A stretch of 64,000 nt of DNA. Origin: Flavobacteriaceae bacterium (GTDB taxonomy: Bacteria; Bacteroidota; Bacteroidia; Flavobacteriales; Flavobacteriaceae). This document shows positions 1 to 12,700 of this stretch, piece after piece. The DNA lies in the NCBI GenBank assembly GCA_009886625.1, contig QXZA01000029.1:62001-126000 (forward strand), read 5' to 3'. Below the pieces are notes generated by a model, which was not told the DNA's origin, did no database searches, and worked only from the letters and a program-made list of their open reading frames with translations. The translations under genes were made by a program, and so were the position numbers. Each line of letters opens with the position of its first letter. The stretch's first letter is position 1.

Positions 1-1241
1 TCCCATATTCTCGCACCTCTGGTATCCATTTGCATGGAAACTGCTGCATTCCCTACTTGATCATAGGTTTGTAGTGCATCAACAACCACTCCTCCACTTA
101 AAGGAGCTTCGTTATCTCTGTTTGACTTCAATGCATATAATTCGATTACATCACTATTTGCTTCAGGTTTACCCCAAGCAAAGCGGATATATCTATATTG
201 AGTGGGTAATAATTTTCTAACATTCGGTTGGTTTAAATAATCCAAGATCAAGTCAGCATCTCGAGAAGCAAACTGAGCTAAAACAGGACCCCCTTGAAAA
301 CCTTGCCCAACAATTCGATCCAAAACAGGGTTAGTTGCTGAAGTAGATATAGAGTCTTGTGCAGACACATCTGCTAAAAGGTCATCAATCTCAGAGGACG
401 CATCTTTTTCTTCATCCACTGCTACCTTGGTTTCATCCATCTGTGTTTTGAGTAATTCATTGGCTTCGATTAAAAAGCTGATCAACTCATCATTCTTATA
501 AGTTTCCCAAAATTCTAACTGTGCAGTACTTTGTAATAAATTTTGAACACGTTCAACATCTTTCGCCCCTGGTAATTCAACTAAAATTCTCCCTGAAGTT
601 CCTAAACGTTGGATGTTAGGTTGAGTAACACCGAATTTATCAATACGCTTTCTTAACACTTCAAAAGCAGAAACAATAGACTCATCAATTTTTCTACGGA
701 CCACAACTTGTGTTTCTTGATCCGTCATTTCGAAATTGATCTCATCACTCAGTGTTCGGTTTGCAAAAATATCTGGAGAAGCAAGCTTCTCTCCACTCTT
801 CACTGCATCAAAGGCTTTAAAGAACGATTCTATGTAAGGTTCATCTGAAGATTTTTGAAGGATATCAGCTTCGTCTAAGGTTTTGTTGAAAGCTGGGTTT
901 CGCGTGTTTTCAGCTAAACCACTAAGTATATCGCGTATAGAAATTTGAAGAATAACATTGATTCCACCTTTTAAATCAAGCCCTTTATTGAGCTCTTTAT
1001 CTTTGGCGTCATTATAAGTTGTAAACCCATATAAACTGTTATTTCCTATAGAGTCTAAGTAAGCAGCTGCTTTCTGATCACGGACTTCTAAATAATTTGG
1101 GACCGCTTCAGAAATAGTTTGTTCGGCAAAGGAATCTGCTTGTTTTTCTACACTACTAGCGATGAATGTAAACGAGAGTTGGTAAATACTTACTAGTGCA
1201 AATAAAACACCGAAAACTCGAATTAAAGAATTGTTTTGCAT
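1..1241 (-). CDS. secDF: Protein translocase SecDF, N-terminal part (cut by window edge)
   Basis: This is the first 413 codons of a reading frame that runs off the left edge. It starts MQNNSLIRVFGVLFALVS, with one membrane helix at about residues 6-28. The SecD signature GLDLKGG lies at residues 87-93, and the P1-type periplasmic domain follows (stretches such as DEINFEMTD and RKRIDKFGVTQPNIQ, then LVELPGAKDVERVQ). In Bacteroidetes SecD and SecF are fused in one protein of about 1000 residues that uses the proton motive force to help pull secreted proteins through SecYEG. The fusion itself cannot be seen because the second half lies outside the window. The gene follows mdh and gyrB on the same strand, about 100 bases after mdh, an order common in Flavobacteriaceae. 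The identification is firm; only completeness is unknown. Confidence 0.93.
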   Translation of the reverse strand, partial: MQNNSLIRVFGVLFALVSIYQLSFTFIASSVEKQADSFAEQTISEAVPNYLEVRDQKAAAYLDSIGNNSLYGFTTYNDAKDKELNKGLDLKGGINVILQISIRDILSGLAENTRNPAFNKTLDEADILQKSSDEPYIESFFKAFDAVKSGEKLASPDIFANRTLSDEINFEMTDQETQVVVRRKIDESIVSAFEVLRKRIDKFGVTQPNIQRLGTSGRILVELPGAKDVERVQNLLQSTAQLEFWETYKNDELISFLIEANELLKTQMDETKVAVDEEKDASSEIDDLLADVSAQDSISTSATNPVLDRIVGQGFQGGPVLAQFASRDADLILDYLNQPNVRKLLPTQYRYIRFAWGKPEANSDVIELYALKSNRDNEAPLSGGVVVDALQTYDQVGNAAVSMQMDTRGARIW

Positions 1242-1340
1242 TTCAATTAAAATTTAAGCTCAATTAAGGCGTGCAAATATAGGATTAAACCAAAGAATTG
1301 ACAACTCTAAGGAGAATTAATGAATATGAAAATGAGTAAT

Positions 1341-2273
1341 TTAGAATATATCGCTCAATGCAGCCTTCATTGCTGATACTTTTTCAGCACTTTCGCTCAT
1401 CAATAGCTTCTCTTCAGCATTTAATTGAACATCTACAATCGATTCAACTCCATTTGCACCAATGATACAGGGGACGCCAATACAAATATCATTCAACCCA
1501 TACTCTCCCTCTAAGAAAACAGAACAAGGAATCATTCGTTTTTGATCGTTAAGAATGCTATCAACAAGATAGGCAACTGAGGCTCCAGGTGCATACCAAG
1601 CTGAAGTACCCAAAAGTTTTGTTAGTGTTGCCCCACCTACCATAGTGTCTGCGGCAACTTTTTCTAATGCTTGTTTGTCTAAATATTGAGAAACTGGTGC
1701 TCCATTATAACTGGCTAAACGAGTAAGCGGAATCATCGTGGTATCTCCATGACCACCTATCACCATACCTTGGATATCATTTGCTGGTTTGTCTAAAGCA
1801 AGAGATAAATAGGTTTTAAATCGTGAACTATCTAAAGCTCCTCCCATTCCAATAATTCGATTCTTTGGAAGACCTGTTGCTTTTAATGCTAAATATGTCA
1901 TAGTATCCATTGGATTGGACACTACAACAATGATGGCATTAGGAGAATGAGCCAAAATGTTCTCTGATACACTTTGAACAATCCCAGCATTAATACCAAT
2001 TAATTCTTCACGAGTCATTCCAGGTTTACGAGGAATTCCCGAGGTGATTACTACCACGTCACTACCAGCTGTCGCTGCATAATCATTGGTAACCCCTGTT
2101 ATGGATGTATTAAAACCTAAAGTGGTTGCAGTTTGAAATAAATCTAGTGCTTTCCCTTCAGCAAAACCCTCTTTAATATCAAGTAAAACAACTTTACTAG
2201 CAATACTTTTTTGAGCAATATATTCTGCACAAGAGGCACCCACATTTCCCGCTCCGACTATGGTAACTTTCAT
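1341..2273 (-). CDS. mdh: Malate dehydrogenase (LDH-like type)
   Basis: This 310-residue enzyme oxidises malate to oxaloacetate with NAD in the TCA cycle. The Rossmann glycine motif GAGNVGAS is at residues 7-14. Asp32 at the end of the second strand indicates NAD rather than NADP. The substrate loop GIPRKPGMTREEL supplies Arg82 and Arg88, Arg151 lies in the region ALDSSRF, and the catalytic histidine is His175 in GGHGDTTM. Length fits the LDH-like malate dehydrogenases of Bacteroidetes. Arg82 in place of the lactate-specific Gln supports malate as substrate. It starts only 18 bases after the gyrB stop codon, so the two are probably co-transcribed. Confidence 0.95.
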   Translation of the reverse strand: MKVTIVGAGNVGASCAEYIAQKSIASKVVLLDIKEGFAEGKALDLFQTATTLGFNTSITGVTNDYAATAGSDVVVITSGIPRKPGMTREELIGINAGIVQSVSENILAHSPNAIIVVVSNPMDTMTYLALKATGLPKNRIIGMGGALDSSRFKTYLSLALDKPANDIQGMVIGGHGDTTMIPLTRLASYNGAPVSQYLDKQALEKVAADTMVGGATLTKLLGTSAWYAPGASVAYLVDSILNDQKRMIPCSVFLEGEYGLNDICIGVPCIIGANGVESIVDVQLNAEEKLLMSESAEKVSAMKAALSDIF

Positions 2274-2291
2274 TTTTATTTTTTTAATTTA

Positions 2292-4262
<1,971 letters not shown>

Positions 4263-4386
4263 CTAACAAATATAACTATTCAGCTACTCAAAAATGACTC
4301 AAACCCCTATCAATAGTGATGAAGTTATCAACATTTAAGTGTGAAAAAAAAGTGTCTAATATCAATTTAAGAGGAGGAATATAAAT

Positions 4387-6057
4387 TTATTCATTGTAGC
4401 CTTTTTCATGCACTTTTGCAACCGCTCTTCCACTTGGATCATTTTGATTTTGAAATGCAGCATCCCAGGCTAATGCAACAGGCGTACTACACGCCACAGA
4501 AGGCACTGAAGGTACACTTAGGGCTGCAACATCACTAGGGAAATGAGATTCAAATATAGTTCTGTAATAAAATTCTTCTTTGTTTTGTGGAGATTGAACG
4601 GGGAAACGATAATGTGCGTTGTTCAATTGTTCATCAGTAACCTCTTTGTCCACCACTTCCTTTAAAGTATCGATCCAACTATAGCCTACTCCATCAGAAA
4701 ACTGCTCTTTCTGACGCCAAGCAACACTTGCTGGCAAGTAGTCTTCAAACGCTTTTCTCAATACCCATTTTTCCATACGTTCTTCAGTAATCATTTTATC
4801 CTTAGGATTTAAACGCATTGCGACTTCAATAAACTCCTTGTCTAAAAACGGTACACGTCCCTCAATTCCCCAAGCAGCTAGAGACTTATTTGCTCTCAAG
4901 CAATCGTATTGGTGAAGTTTGTCCAGCTTTCGAACGGTTTCTTCATGAAACTCTTTTGCATTTGGAGCTTTATGAAAGTATAGATAACCCCCAAATAACT
5001 CATCAGCTCCTTCTCCTGATAAAACCATTTTAATCCCAAGGGCTTTGATCGCACGAGCCATCAAAAACATTGGAGTGGACGCTCTGATAGTTGTGATATC
5101 ATAGGTCTCAAGATGGTAAATAACCTCACGAATAGCATCTAAGCCTTCTTGTATGGTGAATTTTATTTCGTGATGAACAGTCCCAATATGCTCTGCTACT
5201 TTTTGAGCCGCTGCTAAATCTGGCGAACCCTCAAGACCTACTGAAAATGAATGCAATTGAGGCCACCAAGCCGATTGTGTATCATCAGACTCCACCCTTT
5301 TTGCAGCAAACTTTTTTGCCAATGCCGAAGTAATTGAAGAATCCAAACCACCAGAAAGCAAAACACCATAAGGAACGTCACTCATTAATTGGCGGTGTAC
5401 TGCATCAGACAATGCGTCGTGTAATTCTTCAATTGAAGAAGGATTATCTTTTACCGAATCATAAGTAGTCCATTCAGGCTTATACCATTTTGTTGGTGCC
5501 TCATCTTTGCTGTGTATGTAATGTCCAGGTGGGAATAGTTCTATTTTTGAACAAATGCCTTCTAAAGCTTTCAATTCAGAAGCTACGAAGAAAGTTCCGT
5601 TAGCATCCCATCCCATATAGAGTGGAATAATTCCCATATGATCTCTTGCAATAAAAAATTCATCTTTAGACTCATCATATATTGCAAAAGCAAAAATACC
5701 ATTCAATTTATTTACAAATTCTTTCCCTTCCTTTTCATAAAGTGCAAGAATTACTTCACAATCAGATTGTGTCTTAAATGCATAACTTGACTCATAAGGA
5801 GCACGTAATTCACGGTGGTTGTATATTTCACCATTAGCCGCTAAAATCAAATTTCCTGATGGACTAATCAAAGGTTGTTTTCCTGAGGTAGGGTCAACAA
5901 TAGCCAAACGCTCATGTCCTAAAATAGCGTTTTTAGCATCATAAATACCGCTCCAATCTGGACCTCGGTGACGAAGTCGTTTTGACATTTCTAAAATCTG
6001 AGGTCGCACTTCGACTGAAGGCTGCTTTAAATCAAAAGCACATACAATTCCACACAT
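4387..6057 (-). CDS. asnB: Asparagine synthase B (glutamine-hydrolysing)
   Basis: The enzyme makes asparagine from aspartate, glutamine and ATP. The start at 6057 is chosen because it gives MCGIVCAF, in which Cys2 becomes the N-terminal nucleophile of the class II glutaminase. A longer in-frame start at 6075 would bury this cysteine behind six residues. The glutaminase domain covers about residues 2-190 (RHRGPDWSG, NGEIYNHRELR). The ATP-pyrophosphatase synthetase domain follows with the PP-loop LLSGGLDSSITSALA and the downstream SGEGADELFGGY motif. Total length is 556 residues, normal for AsnB. It is probably transcribed alone, because a terminator-like hairpin lies just upstream after the neighbouring amidohydrolase gene. 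Confidence 0.95.
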   Translation of the reverse strand: MCGIVCAFDLKQPSVEVRPQILEMSKRLRHRGPDWSGIYDAKNAILGHERLAIVDPTSGKQPLISPSGNLILAANGEIYNHRELRAPYESSYAFKTQSDCEVILALYEKEGKEFVNKLNGIFAFAIYDESKDEFFIARDHMGIIPLYMGWDANGTFFVASELKALEGICSKIELFPPGHYIHSKDEAPTKWYKPEWTTYDSVKDNPSSIEELHDALSDAVHRQLMSDVPYGVLLSGGLDSSITSALAKKFAAKRVESDDTQSAWWPQLHSFSVGLEGSPDLAAAQKVAEHIGTVHHEIKFTIQEGLDAIREVIYHLETYDITTIRASTPMFLMARAIKALGIKMVLSGEGADELFGGYLYFHKAPNAKEFHEETVRKLDKLHQYDCLRANKSLAAWGIEGRVPFLDKEFIEVAMRLNPKDKMITEERMEKWVLRKAFEDYLPASVAWRQKEQFSDGVGYSWIDTLKEVVDKEVTDEQLNNAHYRFPVQSPQNKEEFYYRTIFESHFPSDVAALSVPSVPSVACSTPVALAWDAAFQNQNDPSGRAVAKVHEKGYNE

Positions 6058-6133
6058 GATAATAATTTTCATCAAATATAACTATATGTGATAATAATTA
6101 TAGCTGTAACATATATTTGCTACATGATATAAA

Positions 6134-6167
6134 CTAAAAATAGCTAAATAGTATAAATTATTTAGCT
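6134..6167 (-). terminator. Rho-independent terminator after the amidohydrolase gene
   Basis: A perfect 9-base inverted repeat (AGCTAAATA at 6142-6150 and TATTTAGCT at 6159-6167) with an 8-base loop lies between the amidohydrolase stop and asnB. Read on the minus strand, the stem is followed by ATTTTTAG, a short U-rich tail. The stem is AT-rich, so termination strength is uncertain. Confidence 0.55.
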
Positions 6168-6209
6168 CTTTAGTGTAATGTAAAAGATTTTATGAAAGTT
6201 ATTCGTTCT

Positions 6210-7847
6210 TTAGCGAAAACGATTACTATATACCACATTACCGTTTAATATAGTAGCTACAATTCTAGCTTTAAGTATTCTTCTTTCACTAACTTTTATG
6301 ATATCGCGATCCAACATGATAAAGTCAGCATTTTTACCTACCTCTATGGATCCTTTTTCATCCTCTTCAAAGTTGGCGTAAGCACCCCAAATGGTCATTC
6401 CTTTTAGAGCTTCCATACGGGAAAGCTTATTTTCTGATAAATATCCGTCTTCGGGAAACTGCTCACTATCTTTTCTTGCTACAGCTGCATAAAAAGTTTT
6501 AATTGGACTTACTTCTTCTACAGGAAAATCTGTACCTAGGACAATTCTACCTGATTGTAACAATAATGCTTTATTTGCATATGCGCCGAACAAACGCTCT
6601 GATCCCAAACGTTCTTCAGCCCAGTACATATCACTTGTAGCATGAGTAGGCTGAACCGAAGGAATAATCTTTCTATTGAATAACTTGATATCAGCGGTAT
6701 CGATGATTTGAGCGTGTTCAATACGCCATCTCGGATCATCAGAAAAAACTAGTGCTTTTCTATAGGCCTCTAGCACCGCATTATTTGCGTCATCCCCTAT
6801 GGCATGTGTGTTTAATTGAAATGGGGTTGTTGCAAGTTTGTAAGCTAGTTTCTCAATAGAATCTTTAGAGGTTATAAATTCTCCTTTATGTCCTTTAAGA
6901 TCAGTATAGGCTGTTTTTAAAGCTGCACCACGTGAACCAAGTGCTCCATCTGCATAAACTTTAAATGAGCGAACGTTCAATTTGTCTGTTTTGATTGGAC
7001 CAGCTTTCAGAAAATAGTCCATGTTCTCCTTGGTATTGGAAATCATGGCATACACGCGCATAGTCAAAAGTCCCTTTTTTTGAAGGCTGTCTACTAAAAA
7101 GATATCGTCTTTATTCAACCCAGCAACAGAAACAGAAGTCAAACCGTTTTCGAAACCTATTGCTTCAGCCTCCTGAAGGGCTTTCACTTTATCCTCTATT
7201 GTTGGTTGTGGAAGTATCTTTTCAACCAAGCGCATAGGTGCATCCACAAGAACTCCTGTGAGCTTTCCTTTTACTTTTATTATGGTTCCACCTTCAATTT
7301 CAGTTTCTTCTGTAATTCCAGCAAGGTCTAATGCTTTTTGATTCACTAACAAAGCATGTCCATCAATACGTCTAAGCGCTACAGGTGTTTCTGGAAACAA
7401 TTCATCCAATTGTTCTTTGTTAGGTAATTCTTTTACGTCCCAGTCATTCTGATCCCAACCTCTTCCGATGATGGCTTTCACTTTTATACCTGCTGTAGCT
7501 TCTTTCAATACCGAAATTACCTCATCATAGCTTTGGGTTCCTTTTAGATCAATCTGCTGAAGGTTTAGACCTAAACTTAAAAAATGACAATGCGAATCAA
7601 TTAAACCAGGGTATACAGGTAAATTTTGAAGATTTAATACCTTTCTGGCACTATACTTTTCCAATAATTCTTCTCCACCTACTGCAATGAACTTACCTTG
7701 ATCCACAACAAAAGAAGAAGCAACTGTCCCCTTCACATTCATCGTATACACAACAGCATTATGAACTAAAAGGTCAACCCTATCTTGGCATGAGGTAGAA
7801 AGTAGTAGAACAAAAATAATAAAGGGTAAGCATAATTTTTTACTCAT
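6210..7847 (-). CDS. YtcJ-like metal-dependent amidohydrolase, lipoprotein
   Basis: This is an amidohydrolase of the YtcJ/NfdA-like group (Amidohydro_3). The start at 7847 is preferred because it gives a clean lipoprotein signal, MSKKLCLPFIIFVLLLSTSC, with the lipobox cysteine at residue 20; the longest frame (7904) adds 19 polar residues before it. Metal-site motifs are visible in order: DSHCHF, GRGWDQNDW, the NTHAIGDDAN block, EHAQIID and GTDFPVE. These fit a TIM-barrel hydrolase flanked by a small beta-sandwich. The family removes formyl or acyl groups from amides, but the substrate here cannot be read from sequence. It probably sits in the periplasm anchored to a membrane. No obvious pathway partner lies next to it. 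Confidence 0.85.
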   Translation of the reverse strand: MSKKLCLPFIIFVLLLSTSCQDRVDLLVHNAVVYTMNVKGTVASSFVVDQGKFIAVGGEELLEKYSARKVLNLQNLPVYPGLIDSHCHFLSLGLNLQQIDLKGTQSYDEVISVLKEATAGIKVKAIIGRGWDQNDWDVKELPNKEQLDELFPETPVALRRIDGHALLVNQKALDLAGITEETEIEGGTIIKVKGKLTGVLVDAPMRLVEKILPQPTIEDKVKALQEAEAIGFENGLTSVSVAGLNKDDIFLVDSLQKKGLLTMRVYAMISNTKENMDYFLKAGPIKTDKLNVRSFKVYADGALGSRGAALKTAYTDLKGHKGEFITSKDSIEKLAYKLATTPFQLNTHAIGDDANNAVLEAYRKALVFSDDPRWRIEHAQIIDTADIKLFNRKIIPSVQPTHATSDMYWAEERLGSERLFGAYANKALLLQSGRIVLGTDFPVEEVSPIKTFYAAVARKDSEQFPEDGYLSENKLSRMEALKGMTIWGAYANFEEDEKGSIEVGKNADFIMLDRDIIKVSERRILKARIVATILNGNVVYSNRFR

Positions 7848-7954
7848 TTTAATAATTTGCGATTGGGAAAAGTGGTATTTCATAATAATAAAATATTGTC
7901 GCAAATGTAATGAAAATGAATTGTTGATACCAACTAAATTTTAAAATGAAATTA

Positions 7955-9703
7955 TTAATACTGAAAATCAAACTTATAGGTCATTCCTGCCAAAAACAAG
8001 AATGAGGGTTCGCTATAATAAGACCAACGTCCGTGTATGCTCTCTGAATTCATTCTTAATTTGGCAAAAACATCAAATTGTTCCGAAAGCTTAAAGGTGA
8101 TATGTGAGGTTGTACTGACAAACAAAGGGATTTTTTCTTCTTGGTATTGTACATTCTCAACTTCTTGATCTAAAAATATTGGTCTAAAGGCAACCGTTCG
8201 ATCTCCTATTAGGTTTCCTTGAAACGTAAGCGTTACTCGCTCTTTCCATTTAAATTGGCCTTCCCAAATCATTTCCAAGGATGGGATATTCCAAAGACTC
8301 TGCGAATTAGCAGTTTCATAATAACTGTATTTAGTTCCAAAACGAACAAAATTATTTTTAGCCAAATCTATTTTTATATCCGCTTTAAATCCATATAATT
8401 CTAAATTTACATAACTATTATGGAATGCATTAGACAATCGGTAAGCAACATTGTTATTTCTGTTATCAAAGGGGAGTCGTTCAAATAACATGAAATTTTC
8501 AACTTGATCATAAACGATTCCAAAATTAAAATTCAAGATGGAAGATAAACTAGACCGCACCCCAAGCGTTGCGTTATATTTATTAAAGCTCGGATTTAAT
8601 GTTGTTGTTGGGGCAAGGTAGGGATTAACCGCTGAAAGAGACTGGTAACTATTCATTTTCACTCCACCCTGAGCGGATATATATGGAATCATTACAGCTC
8701 CTTTTTTCTGATAGGAAAGATCAATTTCTGGATAGTAAAGTAACTCGCTCGTAAACCCATCACTTTTTGTAGAATATGCTATTCCCGCTCCAAGTTTCAT
8801 TTTGAAAGCACCTGAAATATTTCGCCAATGAACTCCCATAGCAGCAATTCCCATCATCTCTTCTTGAGTTCCTCTTCCAAAAAACGCTTCTTCAAAAACA
8901 GTATTCAGTCCTTTTACGGAAGTTGTAGCGGATATTAATCCATTACCTAAGTCCACTTCAAAATCAGCTTTTAATTTTAATTGTTGTTCAGAAGTATTAA
9001 AATTATCAGAAGTCAAGTTCGCTTGAAACTCAATCCCCCTAACTATGAAGTCATACCAGTTCCAATGGGTTCTAATTTTAAATGAATTTCGCTTAATGGC
9101 CGGATCAACATTAAGAATTAATAAATTATCCCATTGTCTATCGTACAATCCAAAATAATTATGCCTGGTATTAGTAATCTGCAATAAGGTATTCGCATTA
9201 TATTCATTACTCCTCAAATTATGATGTACTCCAAACCGACTGTATTGTTGATTACTAGAAAGCAAAGTATTGGGAAGGTCAGCTCCAAATCCATCGCAAT
9301 AAATTTTCACTCCAAAACGCTGAGTACGATCTAACTCAATTACACTGGAAACATCTAAATAAAGTTGATTCTTCACACCAAAACCACCACTAAAAAGAGA
9401 ATTGTAAGGCGAACTAGAAGAACGTCGTTGTAACTTCAATGGAGTTGCCTTGTTTGGAACAAAAGTAGAAACAACTGGAATCGATTTAATCTTGAACTCA
9501 AGAACCTTATCAATAATCGACAAACTATCAGGTGAAGTTGGGCTTGAATTAATCTTAAAAGCATCCGATAAACTAGGTGTATATGATTTTATTACTAAAA
9601 CTTCTTGTGTCCCAATAGACTCTTTTTCATCTTGCTGTGAATACATAGAAGGTGAAAAAATACAGCTAATCAAAGCCCCAATAAAAGCAATCTTAGTTTT
9701 CAT
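7955..9703 (-). CDS. Outer-membrane beta-barrel protein (TonB-receptor-like porin)
   Basis: The protein begins MKTKIAFIGALISCIFSPSM with a signal peptide and is otherwise rich in alternating hydrophobic/polar, aromatic strands, ending in YKFDFQY with a terminal aromatic residue as in outer-membrane barrels. There is no recognisable plug domain or TonB box, so it is probably a porin-like barrel rather than a complete receptor. The start at 9703 is chosen over 9760 because the extra residues are charged and precede a normal signal peptide. It overlaps the stop of the upstream TPR gene by 11 bases, implying translational coupling. Function unknown; the tight pairing suggests that the barrel and the TPR protein work together at the outer membrane. 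Confidence 0.7.
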   Translation of the reverse strand: MKTKIAFIGALISCIFSPSMYSQQDEKESIGTQEVLVIKSYTPSLSDAFKINSSPTSPDSLSIIDKVLEFKIKSIPVVSTFVPNKATPLKLQRRSSSSPYNSLFSGGFGVKNQLYLDVSSVIELDRTQRFGVKIYCDGFGADLPNTLLSSNQQYSRFGVHHNLRSNEYNANTLLQITNTRHNYFGLYDRQWDNLLILNVDPAIKRNSFKIRTHWNWYDFIVRGIEFQANLTSDNFNTSEQQLKLKADFEVDLGNGLISATTSVKGLNTVFEEAFFGRGTQEEMMGIAAMGVHWRNISGAFKMKLGAGIAYSTKSDGFTSELLYYPEIDLSYQKKGAVMIPYISAQGGVKMNSYQSLSAVNPYLAPTTTLNPSFNKYNATLGVRSSLSSILNFNFGIVYDQVENFMLFERLPFDNRNNNVAYRLSNAFHNSYVNLELYGFKADIKIDLAKNNFVRFGTKYSYYETANSQSLWNIPSLEMIWEGQFKWKERVTLTFQGNLIGDRTVAFRPIFLDQEVENVQYQEEKIPLFVSTTSHITFKLSEQFDVFAKLRMNSESIHGRWSYYSEPSFLFLAGMTYKFDFQY

Positions 9704-12700
9704 CTTCTTTTTGTGTGATTGATCTATTTTCTTCTGCCGCTGATGCTTTATATGCATCAAGCAACGTCTGCGCTTCTTTCGTTAAATTAGAATAATCGCT
9801 GAAATTTTCAATAATAGATTCTAAAACAAAAATAGCTTGAAACGTGTCTTCTAGTGCATAATAATTTTTAGCTAAAAGCAATAATGCTTTAGCACTCCAC
9901 TCCCTTGACTGTCCACTCCCACCAGCTATATTCTCAATTACTGCAATGGACGCCTTGTATTGTTTTGTCTTCAAAAGAGATTCTGCTTTAAAGAACAAGG
10001 CTTCAGACGCATACTCTCTTTGTGTAACATTTTCCAGTTCCTTGTAGGCTGTAGAAGCTACTAAACTATCTTTAAGAACCAAGGCAGAACGGGCTTTAAG
10101 TAATGTGGCATCCCACTTAAGACTCTTCTCTAAGTTTTTGATTTCAAGAACTGTATTTGAGATTTCCAGTGTTTTTTCAAATTCATTTGAAGCATAGTAG
10201 GCTTGCATTAAATTTAATTTTGCAAAACGTTTATTTTCTTCAAATGATGCTATTTCATCTAGTTTTTCTAAATAACGAATCGCTTCAGATAAACGATCTT
10301 CATTTTTGAGAATACTAATGATTCGAACTAAAGATTTTTCTGTATGGCTAGAAATTTGTTGTTCAACGATCAATTGATAAAATGGAAGTGCCTCAACAAA
10401 TAGCTCTTTTTCAAAATATACTTCGGCCAAATAGAATTTTGAAGGAATCCCAAAAACACCTTCAGGATAGGTTTCGATATACTCTTTCAATAATTTTTCT
10501 GCAGTATTACTATTTCCTTCCAAAAATTGTTTCTCAGCGGAGGCAAAGGCTGTCTTTTCTAGTTCCACATCCGTAAAAGTATTTAATCTTTGTGCTTTTA
10601 CCCATTTAGCAAATGCATTAACCTCTGATTGATCTACTGCAATTTCTCTTAATGTTCTAACTGCTTGCTGAGCAACAGGATCAAGTCTGTATTTAATTGC
10701 TAAATCTTCCAGCACTTTCTTAGCTTCAGCATATTGTTCCTGGTTATACAATATCAATCCCTTGTTTAATGCTGCTCTTGGGGTATATGGACTATTTTTG
10801 AAATTTGTTAAAAAAAGGTTATACGAAGTAATTGCTTCCTCGGTATTCCCTTCTCGACTGAAGGAAGACGCCAATTCAAAAAGAGCATCATCTAACAATG
10901 AACTTTTTAAGTAGGTTTGAGTGAGCGCCACTAGGGTTTCAATTTTTTTATTATTACGATCAACAAAACCATAACTCATTCCTTTTTGAAACATGGGATA
11001 CACCCCTCGATCTGGATTTAAAGCAATGGCTGTGTTGTAAAACTCCATAGCAGGCCAATATTGTTTTAATGCAAATTGACAATCACCCATTCTTAAAAAA
11101 GTATCGTATTGGTAAGAAGAATCAAAACTGCTATTCACAGAATTGAATTCTTCAAAAAACGTTAAAGCATAGTCATATTCTCCCAGCTTAAAATAGATAT
11201 AAGCCATATCGTAAGGAAGTCTAGAAAATGCTTCTATTTGATTTTTTTTAGGATGTTTTTGAAATTTCTTAAAAGCATCTAATGCCTCATCAAATTGATT
11301 TCGTTCATAAAGGGATCTTCCGAGCCAATACAGACTAAAGGCTTCGAGCATTTTATCTTCTTTAACCTTAATCGCTTTCTCAAATGCCCTACTACTTTGA
11401 GTAAACAATCTATTTTTGTATTCCTCAACTGCTTTGAGAACTAATACCCGTTGTAGTGTTTTTTTATTTTTATATCCATTATTGTCTTCCAAAATTTTGA
11501 GTGCAGCACCATAGTTACCCGACTTTGTGTAAGAATTGATTAACAACTCACCTACGAGTTCTGCCTGATCATTTTTAGGGAAAGTCTCTAAGAAATTCAT
11601 TAAAACCTTAGGGGGTTCCTCGTATGGATTTCCTATTTTATAACTTAACTTAGCGTAATTTAACAGGGCATCTTCTTTAACCACAATGTCAAAGCTCATT
11701 CTAGACGCACTTTTAAATGCATTCTGAGCAGCTGCTTTTTGATTGGTTTCTAAATAACAATCTGCCAAGTAATAATATGCGTTTTGAGCTAAGGCATTCT
11801 TCTTTCCAATAATTTTATTAAACTGTCCGATTGCCTTTTCATAATTTTTCTGCTTGTAGTAGGCATAACCTAATTGATAAAAATCGATATTAGCCCAAGT
11901 TCCTTTTTTTCCTTTATAAGCCTCTAGATAAGGAACTGCTTCTTGATATTGTCCTAAATTAAAATAACTCTCTCCTATAATTTTTGAAATCTCAGAAAGT
12001 TCAGCATCTTTTGCAGAGGAAAGAAAAGGGGTTCCAAATTTAATTGCTTGTTCAAACCTACCTAATCTAAAATTCATATCCGCCTGAAAATAAGAAAGGT
12101 TCTCTTTCTGATTTGAATTAGAAATATTCCTAAATTGTGATTCAGCTTCATCAAAATCTTCTAATTGGTATGCTATATGTCCAAGATAATAATGTGCATC
12201 AGACTCAAAAACTTTATTGTTTTTTACTTTTTCCAGATAGGGTTTTGCCTGCTTGTAGCGCTTGGCTGAAAAAAGAGTGTAGCCTTTGTTAAAATTATAT
12301 TCTGGAAGATTTACTTTAGGTACTTCATTTTCTGAAACCCGAAGAAACCACTTTAAGGCATAACGGTACTTTTCGTTATTAAAATAATAGTTGGCCACAT
12401 CAAAATCTATACTAGAAGATTCTTGAGCATTGGGATAGTCCGTTTTATATTGACTCAACATCTTTTCAGTACCCACATAGTTCAATCGAAGCGCATTGGA
12501 AAGTACACCAAACTCAATATTTTGTTTTAACTCAGAGGAAGCGTAAGCATCTTGCAGAAAAAGATTGGTCTGCCAAGAGGTGGGAAAATATCCCATCCCA
12601 AAAAAATGAGTGGCATTTTCAGGGATCGTTTGTGAATCATACAACTGTCCAAGCAATAGGGAGGGAATCATATACACAAAGATCCATTGAATACGAAAGA

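Noticed and set aside
7955-9703. Complete TonB-dependent receptor
   Set aside because: The protein has a barrel-like composition but lacks a plug domain and an N-terminal carboxypeptidase-like domain; I call it a porin-like barrel.
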